Positions 1 through 7,421 of a stretch of 21,668 nt of DNA are shown here, piece after piece. Origin of the DNA: Paracoccaceae bacterium. Its GTDB lineage: Bacteria; Pseudomonadota; Alphaproteobacteria; Rhodobacterales; Rhodobacteraceae. The position numbers and the translations under genes were made by a program. Location: contig JALXER010000074.1 of the NCBI GenBank assembly GCA_027069385.1, positions 1 through 21,668 of the forward strand. The letters run 5' to 3'. Each line of letters begins with the position of its first letter. The first letter of the stretch is position 1. A model generated the notes under the pieces. That model saw nothing but the letters and a program-made list of their open reading frames with translations, was not told the origin of the DNA and ran no database searches.

Positions 1-87
1 GGCGACCAGGAAACCGCCAACGATGCGCAGCGGCGCTTGGGCGTCGCGGATCATTTTGGCCAGTCCGGCCTCGGTATCCGGTCTCAT
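1..87 (-). CDS. glcE: Glycolate oxidase FAD-binding subunit GlcE (partial, N-terminus only)
   Basis: The first 29 codons of a minus-strand gene run off the left edge of the window. The start ATG at 87-85 overlaps the glcD stop in an ATGA arrangement, which implies translational coupling. The visible residues include PLRIVGG, which resembles the start of the FAD-binding region of GlcE (typically PLRI.GGGTR). GlcE is the second flavin-type subunit of the GlcDEF glycolate oxidase that converts glycolate to glyoxylate. The assignment rests on this short match plus position directly after glcD; the rest of the gene is outside the window. Confidence 0.75.
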   Translation of the reverse strand, partial: MRPDTEAGLAKMIRDAQAPLRIVGGFLVA

Positions 88-1529
88 GCGCGCCGCCCCT
101 TGGTGGCGTGCAACGGAAACACCTTGGCGGGGTTCAGCAGCCAGCCCGGATCAAACACATCCTTGATCTGCAACTGGATTTCCAGATCGTCGGGGGTGAA
201 TTGCGTAACCATCAACTCGCGTTTTTCCACCCCGACCCCGTGTTCACCGGTCAGGCAACCGCCGACCTCTACACACAGTTTCAGGATCTCGGCCCCCATG
301 GCCTCGCAACGCGCCAGATCGCCGGGCTTGTTGGCATCATACAGGATCAGCGGGTGCATATTGCCATCGCCCGCGTGAAACACGTTGCCCACATCCAGCC
401 CGAATTCGGCAGAAATCTCGGTAATCCGGTGCAGGGTCTCGGGCAGGCGGCTGACCGGAATCGTGCCGTCCAGACACATATAGTCATTGATCTGCCCCAT
501 CGCCCCGAACGCCGCCTTGCGGCCTTTCCAGATATTCGCCGCCTCGGCAGCCGAACCGCTTTCGCGCAGTTCAACGGGGTTATGGCGCCGCGCGATGGCC
601 TTGATCGTGGCAAGCTGTTCATCGATTTCAGCGTCCGAGCCTTCGACCTCGATGATCAACAGCGCCTCCACATCGGGATAGCCCGCATGGGTAAAATTCT
701 CGGCGGCGCGGATGACCGGCCGGTCCATGAATTCGATCGCCACGGGTAAAATCCCCGCCTTGATGATATCCGCCACACATGCCCCCGCCACCGCGTTGCT
801 GTCATAGCCGATCAGCACCGGCCGCGCGCCCTCGGGCTTGGCCAGAATGCGCAGGGTTGCCTCGGTCACCACGCCCAATTGCCCTTCGGAGCCACAGACC
901 AGCCCCAGCAGGTCATAGCCGCCCGCGTCCAGATGCGCGCCACCAATCTCGACCACCTCTCCTGCCATGGTTACCAGCGTCACGCCCAGCAGGTTGTTGG
1001 TGGTTACCCCGTATTTCAGACAATGCGCCCCACCCGAATTCATGGCAATATTGCCCGCAATCGCGCAGGCAAGTTGCGACGAGGGGTCGGGCGCATAGAA
1101 AAACCCGTTGCTTTCCACCGCACCGGTGACGCTTAGATTGGTGCGCCCCGACTGCACGCGAATAAAACGGTTGTCGTAATCGGTTTCCAACACCGCGTTC
1201 AGCCGCGCCACGCCCAGCACCACGCTATCTGCCGTGGGCAGCGCTCCGCCCGCCAGCGAAGTCCCGGCCCCGCGCGGTACCACCGGCACCCCCATTTCGT
1301 GACAGGCGGCCAACACCGCGGCCACCTGCGCCGTGCTGGCGGGCAAGACCACCGCAAGGGGCGTGCAGGCATAAGCCGACAGCGCGTCGCATTCGTAAAC
1401 CCTCGCCTCTATCGGGTCGGTGATAACCGCATCAAGCGGCAATACCTGCTGCAAGCGCGCCACAATCGCCGCCTTGTTCGCAAGTATCGATGCATCGGGG
1501 CTGGGCATCTGCATGGGGTGGCCTTTCAC
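84..1529 (-). CDS. glcD: Glycolate oxidase subunit GlcD (FAD-linked)
   Basis: A 481-residue FAD-linked oxidase of the VAO/PCMH fold, close to the usual GlcD length of about 480-500. The FAD-binding motif PRGAGTSLAGGA lies at residues 85-96. The C-terminal oxidase domain has GDGNMHP at 387-393 and GEHGVG at 428-433, all standard for GlcD. With GlcE and GlcF it oxidises glycolate to glyoxylate at the inner membrane, feeding electrons to the respiratory chain. glcE follows with a 4-base overlap. The longest reading begins at GTG 1529, with AAAGGA four bases upstream; an alternative start is ATG 1514 (476 residues) with AAAGG upstream, and I cannot decide between them. Glycolate is a common phytoplankton exudate, which suits a marine Rhodobacterales host, but the habitat is inference. 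Confidence 0.93.
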   Translation of the reverse strand: MKGHPMQMPSPDASILANKAAIVARLQQVLPLDAVITDPIEARVYECDALSAYACTPLAVVLPASTAQVAAVLAACHEMGVPVVPRGAGTSLAGGALPTADSVVLGVARLNAVLETDYDNRFIRVQSGRTNLSVTGAVESNGFFYAPDPSSQLACAIAGNIAMNSGGAHCLKYGVTTNNLLGVTLVTMAGEVVEIGGAHLDAGGYDLLGLVCGSEGQLGVVTEATLRILAKPEGARPVLIGYDSNAVAGACVADIIKAGILPVAIEFMDRPVIRAAENFTHAGYPDVEALLIIEVEGSDAEIDEQLATIKAIARRHNPVELRESGSAAEAANIWKGRKAAFGAMGQINDYMCLDGTIPVSRLPETLHRITEISAEFGLDVGNVFHAGDGNMHPLILYDANKPGDLARCEAMGAEILKLCVEVGGCLTGEHGVGVEKRELMVTQFTPDDLEIQLQIKDVFDPGWLLNPAKVFPLHATKGRRA

Positions 1530-1577
1530 ATGATCCTTTCGGAATGCTAGGGCGAAACCACGCCGAATTCAATGCGT

Positions 1578-2024
1578 TCAGGCCTCTAACCGGGGCTTGG
1601 GAAACATCTTTGATTTCAGCCAAAGCAACACAACCAGCCCCAGACCGGCCCACCACAGCGAAAACCCGTAAAAGATGAAATCAAAGGTAAGCGGCGGCTT
1701 GTCCGGGGTGCCGGCCTCTATGTCGCCATCTTTGCGCGCCTGCACCAGATCGGTCCGGGTGATCGCGTAATAGGAATCGGTATCGCAGTTATTTCCGGCA
1801 AAAACAAAGGTTTGCTCGCTCCACGCCCCCAGAAAAACCAGATGGTACTTGGTGCGCAACACGCAAAGAGTCAATGCCTCGCCATCATTGCCAACCAGCT
1901 TGGTCGGCCCGAAAACCGTCATGGATTCTATCGTTCCGTATGGAATGCGGCCACGGGCAGCCGCGGTATTGGCCCCCAAGGCAATGGCAATAACAAATAG
2001 CCCGAATGTAAATAATTTCTTCAT
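1578..2024 (-). CDS. Hypothetical secreted, C-terminally membrane-anchored protein
   Basis: A 148-residue protein I do not recognise. The start at ATG 2024 is chosen because AGGAAA lies six bases upstream; a longer TTG reading from 2042 lacks support. The N-terminus (MKKLFTFGLFVIAIALG...AAA) is a typical signal peptide. The mature part, from about residue 24, contains two cysteines far apart (in LCVLRTK and NNCDTD) that could form a disulphide. A hydrophobic segment near the C-terminus (IFYGFSLWWAGLGLVVLLW) is followed by basic residues, so the protein is probably a periplasmic domain with one membrane anchor. It lies 48 bases upstream of glcD in the same direction and may be co-transcribed, although no functional link is evident. 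Confidence 0.7.
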   Translation of the reverse strand: MKKLFTFGLFVIAIALGANTAAARGRIPYGTIESMTVFGPTKLVGNDGEALTLCVLRTKYHLVFLGAWSEQTFVFAGNNCDTDSYYAITRTDLVQARKDGDIEAGTPDKPPLTFDFIFYGFSLWWAGLGLVVLLWLKSKMFPKPRLEA

Positions 2025-2072
2025 TGTGAGTTTCCTGTTCAAAGAATGGACGCGAATGCCCTAACCTATTCG

Positions 2073-2114
2073 GATGCACGAAACAACCCGCAGATGCACG
2101 AAAAGTGACGTCAC
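2073..2114. repeat. 11-bp direct repeat plus adjacent 10-bp palindrome (candidate operator)
   Basis: GATGCACGAAA occurs at 2073-2083 and again at 2093-2103, exactly 20 bases apart or about two helical turns. It is followed by the perfect palindrome GTGACGTCAC at 2105-2114, itself followed by another GTCAC. The cluster lies between the divergent genes at 2024 and 2214. The spacing and symmetry fit binding of a dimeric regulator on one face of the DNA, but no regulator can be named. Confidence 0.4.
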
Positions 2115-2136
2115 GTCACCTGCTGGGCGACGGGGT

Positions 2137-2165
2137 TTGCATTTTCGGCAAAAATCCTATATGTT
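2137..2165 (+). promoter_or_regulatory. Candidate promoter of the small secreted protein
   Basis: TTGCAT at 2137-2142 and TATGTT at 2160-2165 are separated by 17 bases, about 50 bases before the start codon at 2214. The leader also holds a 5-bp hairpin, CGGGC-N6-GCCCG, at 2179-2194. The -10 matches the consensus at only four of six positions, so this is a tentative call. Confidence 0.35.
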
Positions 2166-2213
2166 AGTAATCATTAACCGGGCTTGTTGGCCCGATGTGT
2201 ACGGAGAGTAACG

Positions 2214-2468
2214 ATGAAAACGATTAAACGCGCGGCCGCGTTGGCCCTTGGCTTGGCAATTGCCGGATTTGCAGTGCAGGCCGAACAGATCACCCTAAAT
2301 TCCGTTGACGGCAGCGCCTTTGTAACCGGCGAGCTTGTCGCCTTTAAAGACGGGTTCTATATCGTCGATACGGTATTCGGAGAGCTGATGCTAAGCGCCG
2401 ACGCCGTGACCTGTGCAAGCGGGCCATGCACCGCGACGCCCGACGCGCAAATGGCGATGAACGACTGA
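2214..2468 (+). CDS. Small secreted protein resembling an N-terminal domain of PstS/OmpA-type phosphate-binding proteins
   Basis: An 84-residue protein starting at ATG 2214, with GGAGAG seven bases upstream. A signal peptide (MKTIKRAAALALGLAIAGFAVQA) precedes a mature part of about 60 residues. Its pattern ITLNSVDGS.FVTGELVAF..GFYIVDTVFGELML, ending in CASGPC, is like the short N-terminal module I remember in Rhodobacterales proteins annotated as phosphate ABC transporter substrate-binding/OmpA family. Here the module stands alone, followed by an approximately 16-residue polar tail. The two cysteines probably form a small disulphide loop in the periplasm. The function is unknown and the family link is from memory. 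A DUF599 gene follows 42 bases downstream on the same strand. Confidence 0.75.
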   Translation: MKTIKRAAALALGLAIAGFAVQAEQITLNSVDGSAFVTGELVAFKDGFYIVDTVFGELMLSADAVTCASGPCTATPDAQMAMND

Positions 2469-2510
2469 TTTTTCCGTTTTAAAGACGCGCAAAACCGGCT
2501 ATGTGCGGGT

Positions 2511-3209
2511 ATGACGTTTGATTTACCCCAGTTGCTCGGGTTATTTGACCTGCTGGACGGCATCGCCATTGCGATGCTGCTGGCGGGCTGGCCGTTGATC
2601 GGCTGGCTGGTAGAGCGCGACGGGGCCAAAAGATCGACCCATTCGCTGATTGCCGATTATCGCGCCCGCTGGATGGTCGAAATGGTCAGCCGTGAAAACC
2701 GGGTGATCGATGTGCAGATTCTGGCCACCTTGCGGCAGGGCGCGGCGTTTTTCACCTCGGCCACGATGATCGCCATTGGCGGTTCGGTGGCGCTGCTGGG
2801 CAATGCGGACCGGTTGCAGAAACTTGCCGCCGACCTGAGCGACAATCTGAGCGCCCCGCGCGGCGTGTGGGAGGCAAAGCTGGCGCTGGTCACGCTGATC
2901 CTTGTCAGCGCCTTTTTGAAATTCGTCTGGTCGCATCGGGTGTTCGGCTATTGCGCCGTGGTGCTGGCTGCGGTGCCCGGCGACCCCGACAACCCCGAGG
3001 CTATCCGTTTTGCCAACAAGGCGGCGCAGTTGAATACCAACGCGGCGCGCAGCTTTAACCGGGGGTTGCGTGCGGTCTATTTTGCCCTTGCCACCCTTGC
3101 GTGGCTGGTTGGCCCTGTGCCGTTGCTGCTGGCCACGCTGTCCACCCTAGCGGTGTTGTACCGGCGCGAATTCAGCTCTCAGACTCGGGCGGCGTTGCTG
3201 GACGAATAG
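2511..3209 (+). CDS. DUF599 family membrane protein
   Basis: A 232-residue integral membrane protein. Hydrophobic segments lie near residues 15-34, 76-98, 122-140 and 190-218, separated by charged loops. The segment RAVYFALATLAWLVGP near residue 187 and the overall four-helix layout fit the DUF599 family, whose biochemical role is not known. The ATG at 2511 has no strong ribosome-binding site, only a GCGGG-like stretch. The gene lies 42 bases after the small secreted protein and may share its transcript. Its last 38 bases overlap the 3' end of the convergent sulfotransferase/GT90 gene. Confidence 0.85.
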   Translation: MTFDLPQLLGLFDLLDGIAIAMLLAGWPLIGWLVERDGAKRSTHSLIADYRARWMVEMVSRENRVIDVQILATLRQGAAFFTSATMIAIGGSVALLGNADRLQKLAADLSDNLSAPRGVWEAKLALVTLILVSAFLKFVWSHRVFGYCAVVLAAVPGDPDNPEAIRFANKAAQLNTNAARSFNRGLRAVYFALATLAWLVGPVPLLLATLSTLAVLYRREFSSQTRAALLDE

Positions 3210-4938
3210 TCCACGGGTTCTGGCGGGCGGTGATGGCCTCGAAAACGGCACCCAGAATGGCGGCGCGGTTGGCGGGGGTGGCGAATTTGGCGCAGACCTC
3301 GCGGGCGGCCTTGCTCATTTCCATACAGGCGGCGGGGTTGGCTTTGGCCCATTCCAGCTTTTCCTCTATGTCCAGCGCGCCAAGTTCAAGCGGGATATAA
3401 TGTTCCCACGGGCGAAACTGCGAGGTATAGAACAACTCCCATCCGTCCTCCTCTTTCAGGACAACCGAGTTGGAATTGGCCCCGAGCAGAAAGTTGGAGC
3501 CGGTGTCATTGCCCGACAGGCTCAGAATATATTTGCTTTTGTAAAACCAGTCCGGCCTGACCCTGCCCTTGCAAAACATCGATAGCAGCGGCGATTTGCT
3601 GACCTCTTTGAAATTGGGCCGCAGGGCAAAGGCCGCGTCGATGCTGTCGGAAAAATGGTGGCGGGTGACCAGACTATAGCGGGTGATGCCCATCAGCTCT
3701 TGGCGCAGGGCCATCAGGGTTTCCTCGTCATCGGTTTTCTGGACCTCGGCAAGGATGATATTGGCCATGCGTCGCCTGGGCGTGTCAGGAGCAAGGGCGC
3801 GATTGGGGGTGCCGGTCAGATTGCCGCGCCAGACCGCCTTGTCGTGTTTCCCGGCAAACGGGATCGGATCAATCGGGGTTTGATGCACAAAATGCTCGGC
3901 CCCTTGGGTGTGGTAGGCGGGCAGGGGCCACAGAACCAGATTTTTAGCGTTGGTCCGGCGGTTATAGACCAGCAACGGCCCGCGAACCGTGGTTTCGTCG
4001 CTGGTTCCAAACCGTCGGGCATCCTGCATATCAATGGCAACCGGCCCGCGCAGACCCAACGCCAGCATCTCGTTGATCACCCCCTCGACCCGATCCATTT
4101 TGATGGTCCGCGGTTTGGCGCGACAATGGCCCGCCGGATCAAAGCCGATGGGCAGTCGGGTGCCGTCCGCGTTGACAATCAAAGCCCCCCCATCCCATTT
4201 CGCATAAATCCTGCTGGCATTCCGACGCGTTATCAACGGTGCCGGTGTGGCGGGCTGGCCCAGACAATGCACCACAACATCCTGAACAAAGCGGTTATCC
4301 CGTGGCCGGTTCGGGCCGGTATGCAGAATGGCCCTGCCGAATTTCTGCCGGCTGGTGCGCCCGTCCGGCTTGTGGGGTGGAAACCGGTCAAGGGTAAACC
4401 ACTGCGCCAGAAAGGCGGCCAGAGCCTCGGGGCGGTCATGGTCAAAATTATGCCGGATAAAGCGCGGGTTGCCCTTGAAATAGCTGGTCGCTGCCGCGAT
4501 ATGGTCCGCCCATTCGGCCCGCCAGATCTCGCCAAGCTCAGCCACATCAACCCCCAGATGATGCGCCCACAAGTCTTTGTACTGCCCCCCCAGATAGATT
4601 AACCGGCTGTTGATCCATGCATCCACGTCGCGTTCGTTCAGAATGAAAACCGCGTCGGGGAACCAGCGGTGCAGAAAGGCGTATTCTTTGAAGGCGGTTA
4701 TCGGCGGGCGGTGCAGCTTGTGAACGCATTCCATATTGGCAAAGCACACGGTTTGGGGCCAATGGGCCAGCGGTTTACGGTCAGTGGCGATGGCATAGGC
4801 GATGTCCTCGGCGATAGAGCCATTGGCCCAATGGCGCGCATTATACCCGTTCAGCGAAAACAATTCGGTCAGGTATCGGGTGCCACACCGGTTGAACCCG
4901 ATCTGAAAAACCACAGGGCCGGAGTGTTTTCGGGGCAA
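3172..4938 (-). CDS. Two-domain sulfotransferase-like / GT90 (CAP10)-like fusion protein
   Basis: A 588-residue protein with two recognisable halves. Residues 8-190 look like a bacterial sulfotransferase: QIGFNRCGTRYL at 12-23 occupies the place of the 5'-phosphosulfate-binding loop, and FILNERDVDAWINS near 97-111 resembles the 3'-phosphate-binding region. Residues 315-555 look like the GT90/CAP10 family of glycosyl and lipopolysaccharide-modifying transferases: WRGNLTG at 370-376, KYILSLSGNDTGSNF at 469-483 and PWEHYIPL at 510-517. The start is TTG 4938, supported by AAAGG seven bases upstream. The gene begins 31 bases after the malG stop with no strong terminator between, so read-through from the mal operon is possible. 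A role in modifying a surface glycan by glycosylation and sulfation is inference. Confidence 0.78.
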   Translation of the reverse strand: MPRKHSGPVVFQIGFNRCGTRYLTELFSLNGYNARHWANGSIAEDIAYAIATDRKPLAHWPQTVCFANMECVHKLHRPPITAFKEYAFLHRWFPDAVFILNERDVDAWINSRLIYLGGQYKDLWAHHLGVDVAELGEIWRAEWADHIAAATSYFKGNPRFIRHNFDHDRPEALAAFLAQWFTLDRFPPHKPDGRTSRQKFGRAILHTGPNRPRDNRFVQDVVVHCLGQPATPAPLITRRNASRIYAKWDGGALIVNADGTRLPIGFDPAGHCRAKPRTIKMDRVEGVINEMLALGLRGPVAIDMQDARRFGTSDETTVRGPLLVYNRRTNAKNLVLWPLPAYHTQGAEHFVHQTPIDPIPFAGKHDKAVWRGNLTGTPNRALAPDTPRRRMANIILAEVQKTDDEETLMALRQELMGITRYSLVTRHHFSDSIDAAFALRPNFKEVSKSPLLSMFCKGRVRPDWFYKSKYILSLSGNDTGSNFLLGANSNSVVLKEEDGWELFYTSQFRPWEHYIPLELGALDIEEKLEWAKANPAACMEMSKAAREVCAKFATPANRAAILGAVFEAITARQNPWTIRPATPPESES

Positions 4939-4945
4939 GGGGTCG

Positions 4946-4950
4946 CCTTT
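4946..4950 (-). promoter_or_regulatory. Ribosome-binding site supporting a TTG start
   Basis: AAAGG on the minus strand, seven bases before TTG 4938. It is the main reason for placing the sulfotransferase/GT90 start there, because no ATG or GTG with a ribosome-binding site occurs before the P-loop-like motif. Confidence 0.5.
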
Positions 4951-4969
4951 CGGTGATTGACTCCCGACC

Positions 4970-5857
4970 CTAACCCTTTACCCCGCCTTCGGATAGGCCC
5001 GAAATCAGGAATTTTTGCGCAGCCAGAAACAGCACGGTAATCGGCAGGCCCGACAGGATGGCGGCGGCGGCGAAATCGCCCCACAGGTATTTTTGCTCGT
5101 ACAGGTACTGGCGCGCGCCCACGGCTAGGGTCATCTGGTCTGTCTGGCGCAGCAACACCGAAGCCACCGGATATTCATTGATCAAAAAGATAAAGGCCAG
5201 AATAAAAACAATGGCAAGAATGGGCAGCGACAGCGGCAAAAAGATATAGCGGAACGCCTGCCACGGGGTGGCTCCGTCAATTTGCGCGGCCTTGTCGATG
5301 GCGGGGTCGATGCTCTCGAAATAGCCCTTTATCGTCCAGATATGCAGGGTGATGGCCGACATATAGGTCAGGATCAGCGCCGGATGATGGTCAATCGCCA
5401 GCCACGGCACCACCTGGCCCAGCGCATCGAATATGGCGTAAATCGCGATCACCGTCAGCGCGGCGGGGAACATCTGGATAATCAGCAAGGTGTCCAGCAT
5501 CATGCCGCGCCCGCGAAACCGCATCCGCGCAAAGGCATAGGCGGCAGTGGTGGACAGGGCCAGAATACCGGCGCTGGAGACCAGCGCGATTTTGATAGAG
5601 TTCCACAGCCACAGCATTACCGGAAAGGGTGGATCAACAATGGTGCCGTCCGCACGTTCGAACGGAATGCCAAAGGCCAGCGACCAATGTTCAAATGTCG
5701 GGTTTTGCGGCAACAATGAACCGGTCGAAAAGTTGCCCTCGCGGAACGAAATCGACAGCACCATCAGAAACGGGAACATGATCAGGATGATAAACCCGAT
5801 CATAAACCCGTGCGCCAGCACCTTGCGCAGCCGCAGCGATTTCTGGTCCTCAACCAT
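4970..5857 (-). CDS. malG: Maltose/alpha-glucoside ABC transporter permease MalG
   Basis: A 295-residue inner-membrane permease of the MalG type. The ATG at 5857 is preferred because AAGGGGG lies upstream and because it gives an 8-base overlap with the malF stop (ATGGTTGA), a usual coupling in this operon. A longer reading from 5914 would only add residues inside malF. The coupling-helix (EAA) motif reads DKAAQIDGATPWQAFRYIFLP, which docks into the ATPase. The C-terminus (ISGLSEGGVKG) is almost the standard MalG tail. It pairs with MalF to form the channel for maltose or related sugars. No malK follows; the ATPase is encoded in the divergent operon at 11417. Confidence 0.93.
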   Translation of the reverse strand: MVEDQKSLRLRKVLAHGFMIGFIILIMFPFLMVLSISFREGNFSTGSLLPQNPTFEHWSLAFGIPFERADGTIVDPPFPVMLWLWNSIKIALVSSAGILALSTTAAYAFARMRFRGRGMMLDTLLIIQMFPAALTVIAIYAIFDALGQVVPWLAIDHHPALILTYMSAITLHIWTIKGYFESIDPAIDKAAQIDGATPWQAFRYIFLPLSLPILAIVFILAFIFLINEYPVASVLLRQTDQMTLAVGARQYLYEQKYLWGDFAAAAILSGLPITVLFLAAQKFLISGLSEGGVKG

Positions 5858-7373
5858 GACCAGCCCCCTTTTTGGCTGCGTATTTCTGCATGGCCTTGAA
5901 ATTGTAATAGGCAATCGCGCCGGTGACGATGAAAATCAGCGTGGAAATTGCGCCTGCCATGCCGAAATCCTGCCCCGAATTCTGGAAAGCAAGGCGAAAG
6001 GTAAACGACCCCAGCAGGTCGGTAGACCCCACCGTTACCAGCGTGCCGGGCATGTCCGGCCCGCCGCGCGTCAGCAGCAGGATCAGCACGACGTTGTTAA
6101 AGTTGAACGCGAAGTTCGAAATCAGCAGCGGCACAAACGGCGGCAGGATCTGCGGCAAGGTGATCGAGAAAAAGTTCCGCACCGCGCCCGAGCCTTCCAG
6201 CGCTGCCGCCTTGTAAAGGTCGCGCGGCACCGCTTGCAAAAACCCGGCGGCCAGCAGCATCATGTAAGGATAGCCCAGCCATGTATTGACCAGCAGCAGC
6301 ATGGCGCGCGACAGGTTGGGGCTGGTAAACCAGTCGGGGGAAATGCCGAACAGGGTGGACAGGATCAGGTTGATTTCGCCGAAATTCTGGTTGAACAACC
6401 CGCGAAACACAAGGATCGAGATAAACGCCGGCACCGCATAGGGCAGGATCAGCAGCACGCGGTACAGACCGGCAAAACGCAGGTGCTTCCATTCCAGAAT
6501 AACCGCCAGCCCCATGCCCACCGAAAAGGTAAACACCATCGAAAGCGCCGCAAAAACCGTGGTCCAGAGGAACACCTTGAAGATCGGGCCTCGAATGCCT
6601 TCTGCCGTCAACACCTTGACAAAATTGTCAAACCCCACGCCCACCCGCCAGCCCGGCGCGATGGTTTCTCCGTTTTCAAGCTGGTACAGGCCAAGGTCAT
6701 GATTGGGGGTTAGCACGCTGCCGTCAATCGCGATCAGCGTATCGTCCGGCCCCGGGGTATAGCTGGGTTGCGAGGCCGCAAAAGCGCGCAACCCCGCCAT
6801 GGTCAGCGGCCCGTCGGGCGTGGTGATGGTCAGGCCTTCCAGCATCGCCTTGTTTTGAATGACCGCGCGCATCGGCAGGGCCTCGGGCGGCGTAGCCGAG
6901 GGCTGCGCGGTGGCCGTGTCGCCATCAATCAACCCGGTCAGCAGCGCCGGACGGCCCTTGTCTTGGGGCAGGTACACCCGAAACCCGTCCCCTTGGGCGA
7001 TCAGCGCAAACGGGCGTTTGCTGGCGGCGTCGGTTTCGCGTTGCGACAAAAGATAGCTCTGCACCCGTTCAAAGCTGAGCAGATTGCGCGCGCCAAAATT
7101 GGTAAACCCGATCGCCGAAGTATAAAGCACCGGCAGCAGGATAAACAGAAACACCGCCGCGATGGCCGGATAGACAAAGCGCAGTTTGTAAAACCTTGCA
7201 GACCAAAAGAACGAGACACCAATCGCGCCCACGGCAAAGGCAATCACCGCAAAAAGCGGCTCTCCCAGCATGTAAAGACCCCAGACCAGATACAAAAACC
7301 CCAGCCCGACAAGCAGAATAACGGCCTTGCCGAGCAAGCCGCGCCAGTTTGGGATTGTTGCAAGTTCTGTCAT
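5850..7373 (-). CDS. malF: Maltose/alpha-glucoside ABC transporter permease MalF
   Basis: A 507-residue permease, close to the 514 residues of E. coli MalF. Three hydrophobic N-terminal helices are followed by a large periplasmic region of about 190 residues, corresponding to the MalF P2 domain that contacts the binding protein, and then by five or so C-terminal helices. The EAA motif reads YKAAALEGSGAVRNFFSITLP. ATG 7373 is preferred. A GTG reading from 7421 would start immediately after the malE stop and run through the malE-malF hairpin, adding 16 polar residues with no family support. malG overlaps the 3' end by 8 bases. Confidence 0.92.
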   Translation of the reverse strand: MTELATIPNWRGLLGKAVILLVGLGFLYLVWGLYMLGEPLFAVIAFAVGAIGVSFFWSARFYKLRFVYPAIAAVFLFILLPVLYTSAIGFTNFGARNLLSFERVQSYLLSQRETDAASKRPFALIAQGDGFRVYLPQDKGRPALLTGLIDGDTATAQPSATPPEALPMRAVIQNKAMLEGLTITTPDGPLTMAGLRAFAASQPSYTPGPDDTLIAIDGSVLTPNHDLGLYQLENGETIAPGWRVGVGFDNFVKVLTAEGIRGPIFKVFLWTTVFAALSMVFTFSVGMGLAVILEWKHLRFAGLYRVLLILPYAVPAFISILVFRGLFNQNFGEINLILSTLFGISPDWFTSPNLSRAMLLLVNTWLGYPYMMLLAAGFLQAVPRDLYKAAALEGSGAVRNFFSITLPQILPPFVPLLISNFAFNFNNVVLILLLTRGGPDMPGTLVTVGSTDLLGSFTFRLAFQNSGQDFGMAGAISTLIFIVTGAIAYYNFKAMQKYAAKKGAGHG

Positions 7374-7384
7374 GGGTTCCAAGG

Positions 7385-7415
7385 GGTTCGGAGCAGCGCG
7401 AGGCCGCTCCGAACC
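7385..7415 (-). other. malE-malF intercistronic hairpin
   Basis: GGTTCGGAGC at 7385-7394 and GCTCCGAACC at 7406-7415 form a perfect 10-bp stem with an 11-base loop, starting seven bases after the malE stop. There is no T-run on the minus strand after it, so complete termination is unlikely. Hairpins at this position in mal operons protect the malE message from 3' decay and favour more binding protein than permease. That role here is inferred from position. Confidence 0.6.
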
Positions 7416-7421
7416 GGTCAC

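Noticed and set aside
3655..4602. A 315-codon plus-strand open frame opposite the sulfotransferase/GT90 gene
   Set aside because: The minus-strand frame has recognisable motifs throughout; this one has none.
5547..6713. A 388-codon plus-strand open frame across malG and malF
   Set aside because: Antisense shadow of two permease genes; composition dominated by Gln, His and Arg, no recognisable motif.
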